Of a stretch of DNA of 64,000 bases, positions 59,996 to 64,000 are shown one piece after another (position 1 is the first letter of the stretch; each line of letters begins with the position of its first letter). A program made the translations under genes and the position numbers. Under the pieces are notes generated by a model. That model did no database searches, had not been told where the DNA came from, and worked only from the letters and a program-made list of their open reading frames with translations. Origin of the DNA: Psychrobacter sp. AH5 (GTDB lineage Bacteria > Pseudomonadota > Gammaproteobacteria > Pseudomonadales > Moraxellaceae); the NCBI RefSeq assembly GCF_040371085.1, contig NZ_JAMBMT010000001.1:186001-250000 (forward strand), in the 5' to 3' direction.

Positions 59996-60649
59996 ATGAA
60001 TGATAACATCTCAGGCTGGAACACTTGGTCAGAAGCTTTTGAGAACTGGACGGATGTGACTATTAGTGAGATACACGGTTTGATGACTGGGCTGATGACC
60101 GCTTGTCATGCGCCTGATGAAGCAGGATGGGCAGCGGTATTAAGCGAGCTGAGCTTTGAAGCTTTACCACAAGAGGCCCTAACCCTACTGACCGAAGAGG
60201 CAGAGGACACCGTCTTTCAGCTAAAAGATAAGGACGATGCTTACGCCTATACGCCGTTAGTGCCTGATGATGAACACGATTTGTACGAGCGTGTGATGGC
60301 ATTGAAACAGTGGGCTAATGGTTTTATGACCGGGTTTGGCATTACAGATTGTAGTTTGACTAGCGAAGAGAACGAGATGCTCTCAGACTTGGCCAAGATT
60401 GGCGCTATTCGCTTAGCAGAGGATGAGGATTTTGAAGGCGGCGAGGAGTCCTACCTTTATATTTATGAGTTTGCGCGGATGATACCAGTGAGCTTTGCTA
60501 CGCGCCAGCGTAAACCAGTCAAAGAGCTAGCCTTGATTGCCGGCTTGCCAATAGATGCCAAAACTACTAAAGAGCTACAGGCTGAAGGCAAACTGCCTAA
60601 ACCTATGCCGCCGGTTATCGATATTATGAATCAAAATAATCCTTCTTGA
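59996..60649 (+). CDS. UPF0149 (YgfB/YecA-like) family protein
   Basis: A 217-residue protein of the UPF0149 family. EIHGLMTGLMTACHAPDEAGWAA is the family N-terminal block, and LKQWANGFMTGFGI and ESYLYIYEFARMIPVS follow. In Pseudomonas YgfB lowers transcription of the AlpA/AlpB programme and ampDh3; here the function is not known. The ATG at 59996 (MNDNISGW) is preferred to one 20 codons upstream because AGGATTTATTT precedes it and the upstream residues are not conserved-looking. Divergent from the zapA genes. Confidence 0.85.
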   Translation: MNDNISGWNTWSEAFENWTDVTISEIHGLMTGLMTACHAPDEAGWAAVLSELSFEALPQEALTLLTEEAEDTVFQLKDKDDAYAYTPLVPDDEHDLYERVMALKQWANGFMTGFGITDCSLTSEENEMLSDLAKIGAIRLAEDEDFEGGEESYLYIYEFARMIPVSFATRQRKPVKELALIAGLPIDAKTTKELQAEGKLPKPMPPVIDIMNQNNPS

Positions 60650-60701
60650 TTATCAAAGTCTTAATGTTAAACGCTTAGATTTTGGCATTAATAGTTTGCG
60701 T

Positions 60702-60766
60702 AGGCTGTGACTTTAGCCCAGCTTACAAGTTTGCAAAATAAAATCGCTGGGCTAAAGCTGCAGCCT
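60702..60766. repeat. Long palindromic element between ygfB and the deaminase gene
   Basis: Left arm AGGCTG-TGA-CTTTAGCCCAGC (60702-60722) and right arm GCTGGGCTAAAG-CTG-CAGCCT (60746-60766) pair over 18 of 21 positions around a 23-base loop. There is no T-run, so it is not a simple terminator. Size and form suggest a REP-like or miniature element. Confidence 0.82.
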
Positions 60767-60817
60767 CTAAGAGTTCATATTAAGTTGAAACTCAAGTTAA
60801 TAGCAGGAGTATAAATC

Positions 60818-61300
60818 ATGATAAATGATGACGATAAAAAACACCTTAAGCGCTGTATTGAGCTGGCGACAGAAGCTTTAGAGGCAGGGGATGAGCCTTT
60901 TGGTAGTGTATTGGTTAGTGCCGATGGCGTCGTGCTGAACGAGGATCGCAACCGTGCCAATAGCGTTGATGCCACTTATCATCCTGAGATTGCCGTCGCG
61001 CGCTGGGCGGCGAAAAACATGACTAGTGAGGATCGGGCAAAAGCGGTGGTCTACACCTCAGGAGAGCACTGCGCCATGTGCTCAGCCGCGCATGCTTGGG
61101 CCGGTCTTGGCCGCATCGTTTATATCAGCTCATCGAAGCAATTAGGCGAGTGGCTGCAGGAGATGGGTATAGAATCAACCTCTCCAATCAATTCTTTAGC
61201 TATTCAACAGGTCGCGCCAAATATACCTGTCGAAGGGCCGATTGCAGGTCTGGATGAGCAAGTAAAAAGATTGCAACAACGCTCAATGCAAAAAGGCTAA
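60818..61300 (+). CDS. Nucleoside/cytidine-deaminase-fold protein
   Basis: A 160-residue zinc-dependent deaminase. The zinc motifs are HPEIAVARWA (His-x-Glu) and SGEHCAMCSAA (Cys-x-x-Cys); the usual Pro before the first Cys is replaced by His. DEPFGSVLVSADGVVL is the family N-terminal block. It resembles guanine or nucleoside deaminases of the dCMP/guanine deaminase family, not TadA. The exact base is unknown. The ATG follows AGGAGTATAAATC, a strong ribosome site, and it precedes the ArgE-like gene by 30 bases, so they may be co-transcribed. Confidence 0.85.
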   Translation: MINDDDKKHLKRCIELATEALEAGDEPFGSVLVSADGVVLNEDRNRANSVDATYHPEIAVARWAAKNMTSEDRAKAVVYTSGEHCAMCSAAHAWAGLGRIVYISSSKQLGEWLQEMGIESTSPINSLAIQQVAPNIPVEGPIAGLDEQVKRLQQRSMQKG

Positions 61301-61330
61301 TGGCTTTTTTTACTTTGATAAGGATATCCT

Positions 61331-62623
61331 ATGTCTGTCAACCCTGATTATAAAAGCAGCAAGCAAATTATGTCGAACTCTAATACTGCTAGTAACAGTG
61401 TTCTTAGTATCAATGCTCCTAGTAACAATACTCCTAGTATCAGTTATCCTAATAACAGTATCGATTGGCTGACGCGCCTAATTGGCTTTGATACCGTCAG
61501 TCGTCATTCAAACCTAGCCCTTATTAGTGAGGTAGAGTCTTACTGTAAGGATTTAGGCTTGACCGTTGCTTTGACCTTTAATGAGACGCAAGATAAGGCC
61601 AATTTATTTGTCACCGTACCGGCGGGTAAAGATGCTGATATTACTAGTGGCGGCTTAGTATTGTCCGGTCATACCGATGTGGTGCCAGTCGATGGTCAAG
61701 ATTGGAGCTCCGATCCATTTGAGGCGATAATTCGCGGTGACAAGCTTTATGGACGCGGATCTTGCGATATGAAGGGCTTTATTGCTTGTGCCCTAAATTT
61801 GCTACCAAAAGCGGTGGAGTTATCAAACAACGGTCAATTACGTCGTCCCCTACATTTAGCTTTATCTTTTGATGAAGAAGTGGGCTGCCTAGGCGCACCA
61901 TTGATACTAGCTGATCTAAAAGCTCGCGGTATTACCCCTGATTATTGTATCGTCGGTGAGCCGACTTTGATGACGATGGTGGTCGCCCATAAAGGCATTG
62001 CCGTTTATCGTTGCCGCGTTCATGGTAAATCAGCGCATTCTTCCTTGACTCATCAAGGCGTTAACGCGATCAGTTATGCCAGTCGTTTGGTTGGCTATGT
62101 CGATAGCTTAGCTGATGAGTTCACTAGCCGGGAGGATAATGATGAATTATTTGATGTGCCTTATTCGACGCTGTCGGTAGGCACTATTCACGGCGGCAGT
62201 GCGACCAATATTGTACCCAATCTTTGCGAGTTTACTTTTGATTATCGTAACCTGCCGCATATGACGCAAGACGATATTCTCGCGCCTATTCAAGCCAAAA
62301 TTGCTGAATTAAACGCCCAGATGCAAGCGCGCGCGCCGGAGACAGGCATTGAGCTACTGCAAGAAGAGAGCGTACCGGCAATGACCGATAGTAGCAATGA
62401 CGAGCTGCAACAACTAATAGCGGCACTTACTCAAGACCAGAAACGTCATAAAGTGGCTTATGCTACCGAAGGCGGTCAGTTCACTAATGCCGGTATTCCG
62501 ACTATTATTTGTGGGCCTGGCAGTATTGAGCAGGCGCATAAAGCTGATGAATTTGTGGCCCTGAGCGAGATTAAGCGCTGTGATGAATTTTTGCAAAAGT
62601 TATTAAATAGTTGCATGGTTTAA
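61331..62623 (+). CDS. argE: Acetylornithine deacetylase (ArgE-like, M20 family)
   Basis: A 430-residue M20-family zinc enzyme. Metal-binding motifs are LSGHTDVVPVDG and GRGSCDMKGF, the catalytic Glu pair is in SFDEEVGCLGA, and GEPTLMTMVVAHKG and GKSAHSSLTHQG follow. ArgE removes acetyl from N-acetylornithine in arginine synthesis. The first 45 residues are Asn/Ser/Pro-rich (SNSVLSINAPSNN type) and absent in typical ArgE of about 380 residues. The ATG at 61331 follows AAGGATATCCT. A related succinyl-diaminopimelate or other M20 deacylase cannot be fully excluded. Confidence 0.85.
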   Translation: MSVNPDYKSSKQIMSNSNTASNSVLSINAPSNNTPSISYPNNSIDWLTRLIGFDTVSRHSNLALISEVESYCKDLGLTVALTFNETQDKANLFVTVPAGKDADITSGGLVLSGHTDVVPVDGQDWSSDPFEAIIRGDKLYGRGSCDMKGFIACALNLLPKAVELSNNGQLRRPLHLALSFDEEVGCLGAPLILADLKARGITPDYCIVGEPTLMTMVVAHKGIAVYRCRVHGKSAHSSLTHQGVNAISYASRLVGYVDSLADEFTSREDNDELFDVPYSTLSVGTIHGGSATNIVPNLCEFTFDYRNLPHMTQDDILAPIQAKIAELNAQMQARAPETGIELLQEESVPAMTDSSNDELQQLIAALTQDQKRHKVAYATEGGQFTNAGIPTIICGPGSIEQAHKADEFVALSEIKRCDEFLQKLLNSCMV

Positions 62624-62767
62624 TTATACTTTTGTAGGGTGTCGCCTCGCGCACTATCATAAAATGTTTTAATGATACAAAGTCCTACTTATGAGTAAGG
62701 GTTAGCAAGTGTCTAGGATACAGCGATCTATTAAATGTAGTTGGGCGTATAATAGCTATTATAAAAT

Positions 62768-62797
62768 ACACCGTCCAAATGGCGGTGTTTATTTTTT
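62768..62797 (+). terminator. Intrinsic terminator after the argE-like gene
   Basis: ACACCG and CGGTGT arms with an inner CC/GG pair, followed by TTATTTTTT. It lies 145 bases after the stop. Confidence 0.7.
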
Positions 62798-62841
62798 GGC
62801 ACCATTTTAATCATTTTTATGCAGCAAAGTAGGGGTTATTG

Positions 62842-63612
62842 ATGTCTTGGCATCTATTTACGATATTTTTTGTTAGTACCTTTTTTATCTCAGCCACTCC
62901 AGGCCCTAACATGCTGTTAGCCTTTCAATACGGGCTAAATTATGGCGTAAAACGTACCCTTTGGACATTGGCAGGCTTGAGTCTGGGTCTGTTTATTTTA
63001 CTGTTATCAACGCTGCTAGGCTTGGATGTTATTAGTCGTCAACAGCCCTGGGCCTTAGAGGTTATCAAAACCGTCGGCGCGATCTATCTTATTTATTTGG
63101 GCGTTATGTCATGGCGCGATACGGGTAATAGTAGCTTGATGGAAGATGCTCGCACTGTGAGTGCTGAAGTAGCGGCAGATTACTTAGATAGTGACTGCAA
63201 TAGTAGTAATGGTAATGGTAGTATTGGTTTTGCTAGTGTAGGTGCTGCAAAGCAAAAGCCGCGCTCCTTGTCCAGCGCGGCAGTTAAGATTAGTCCTACT
63301 AATCTAACGTTATTTCGTACAGGCGTTTGGGTGTCATTGTCTAATCCCAAAGCTATCTTATTCTTTGCCGCTTTTTTCCCCAAATTTATCAATTTTAGCG
63401 CGCCGCTTTGGCCACAGTATATCTTTCTTACTCTAGGGCTATTCTTGAGCGAAACTATTTGGCAAATCATTTATACATTAGGTGGTAAGCAATTAGCAGG
63501 CTGGCTTGATGTGGGCAATCGTTTAACTTGGCTTAATCGAGCCTGTGGGATTATCTTTATGGTAATTGCCGCCGCTTTATTAGTTGAAGTCGCTAGCCAC
63601 TTTATAAATTAA
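62842..63612 (+). CDS. LysE-family amino acid exporter with extended loop
   Basis: A 256-residue membrane protein of the LysE/RhtB family. It begins TFFISATPGPNMLLAFQYGL, the family signature, and has six helices with VWVSLSNPKAILFFAAFFP as the second block. Usual members have about 205-215 residues. Here the cytoplasmic loop after the third helix (about residues 95-153) is enlarged by a Ser/Asn/Gly-rich segment. The ATG at 62842 has AGGGG six bases upstream; a TTG one codon earlier is rejected. It would export an amino acid such as homoserine, threonine or lysine. Confidence 0.88.
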   Translation: MSWHLFTIFFVSTFFISATPGPNMLLAFQYGLNYGVKRTLWTLAGLSLGLFILLLSTLLGLDVISRQQPWALEVIKTVGAIYLIYLGVMSWRDTGNSSLMEDARTVSAEVAADYLDSDCNSSNGNGSIGFASVGAAKQKPRSLSSAAVKISPTNLTLFRTGVWVSLSNPKAILFFAAFFPKFINFSAPLWPQYIFLTLGLFLSETIWQIIYTLGGKQLAGWLDVGNRLTWLNRACGIIFMVIAAALLVEVASHFIN

Positions 63613-64000
63613 AGAATAATTTTACTCTTTAATGTTTTGGCTATTTGAATTTTAAATTTAATCTATTATATTTTAATAAAATAAATATTGACTTTATATT
63701 TTAAAGCGTTATTATAATTCAACTTAGCTTTAGTTACTGTCTTTTTAGTAAGCTACTAAAAGCTATAAATCATTTTTATTCGTCTGCTATTACCGCTCTG
63801 CTAATAGCCATAACCGACGGAGGAATCATCGTGTCTTATCTACCAGCTACAACGTTTTTAAAGAATAAATGTGTAAGTAACATGACAGCAATGACGACCT
63901 CGCAAAGGTTTGGCTAAGCTTATAGAGCAGTGATTTATTGATGGCTAGTTCTCAATAGCTATTTAGAGCTACTCTTTTATAGATAGCTATCCACTTTATC
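63613..64000. other. Right-hand end, AT-rich region
   Basis: AT-rich from 63613 to about 63770. Apart from the candidate short ORF at 63831-63917 I see no gene, and any downstream gene lies beyond the window. Confidence 0.5.
63831..63917 (+). CDS. Candidate 28-codon ORF with strong ribosome binding site
   Basis: A GTG at 63831 is preceded by GGAGG (63819-63823) with a seven-base spacer, one of the best ribosome sites in the window. The frame encodes 28 residues (VSYLPATTFLKNK and so on) and stops at 63915-63917. I do not recognise it. It could be a leader peptide, a small protein, or the truncated start of a decayed gene. Confidence 0.4.
   Translation: MSYLPATTFLKNKCVSNMTAMTTSQRFG

Noticed and set aside
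62635..62700. Possible third palindromic element after the argE-like gene
   Set aside because: Inner TATCAT/ATGATA arms exist but the outer arms pair poorly. Not strong enough to call.

Overview
The window looks like a chromosomal segment of a gamma-proteobacterium of the Moraxellaceae, most probably Psychrobacter. This is an inference from an AT-leaning composition (low 40s % G+C by eye), the pilGHIJ-chpA arrangement without pilK or chpB, many Asn/Ser/Thr/Asp-rich linkers inside otherwise conserved proteins, and a stress/housekeeping gene set typical of that family. There is no rRNA, insertion sequence, prophage or CRISPR array. The only RNA gene is a tRNA-Gly(GCC).

Layout. 1-3.6 kb: end of an aldo/keto reductase, an MFS transporter and a CodA-like deaminase. 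3.6-6.4 kb: a methionine ABC transporter (metN-metI-metQ, minus strand) whose ATPase lacks the C-terminal sensing domain. 6.6-9.5 kb: a two-component system whose kinase carries a huge insertion inside the ATPase domain. 10-11.3 kb: an orphan HlyD-type lipoprotein. 11.7-21.4 kb: the twitching/Chp chemosensory operon pilG-pilH-pilI-pilJ-chpA-chpC-like, with a PilJ that has no periplasmic sensor and a ChpA of 1998 residues with several Hpt modules. 21.6-23.9 kb: minCDE. 24-26 kb: a membrane protein and a PlsC-family acyltransferase. 26.6-27.3 kb: an OmpA-family lipoprotein.

27.5-33.7 kb: an iron-linked surface module of imelysin lipoprotein, di-haem oxidoreductase, second imelysin and DUF1513 protein. 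It is led by a near-consensus promoter with an embedded Fur-like box. A second Fur-like promoter inside the cluster reads straight into an intrinsic terminator. 33.7-35.7 kb: YgjP-like peptidase, TPMT-like methyltransferase and an HD hydrolase. 35.7-41 kb: a peroxide module (oxyR divergent from ahpC, an SDR, a DUF465 protein, ahpF).

41.1-47.6 kb: a reactive-sulfur module. Two stand-alone DUF442-type proteins, a SulP transporter and a BigR-like ArsR repressor lie next to a divergent Blh/ETHE1-like persulfide dioxygenase, followed by a DUF2892 protein, a methyltransferase and TrxC. One DUF442 gene is bracketed by two inverted copies of a ~100-bp repeat, and a decayed BASS transporter lies alongside. 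47.6-54.2 kb: envelope and small proteins (SirB2-like, BolA, M48 protease), tRNA-Gly, an SDR, a DUF962 protein, and the pair PnuC plus a NadR-like protein whose adenylyltransferase motifs are degraded while the kinase half is intact. 54.5-58.8 kb: PspC-domain protein, glyQ-glyS, and a membrane-anchored zinc-ribbon-like protein. 58.8-63.6 kb: zapA and a coiled-coil partner divergent from ygfB, a nucleoside deaminase, an ArgE-like deacetylase and a LysE-family exporter, then a candidate 28-codon ORF with a strong ribosome binding site.

Working together: Chp/Pil signalling controls type IV pili. OxyR-AhpCF and the BigR-type module handle peroxide and persulfide. The Fur-type cluster responds to iron. 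PnuC and the NadR-like kinase would salvage nicotinamide riboside. No single wholly new system is obvious. The best leads are unusual architectures of known proteins, two palindromic repeat elements, and the Fur-promoter/terminator unit.
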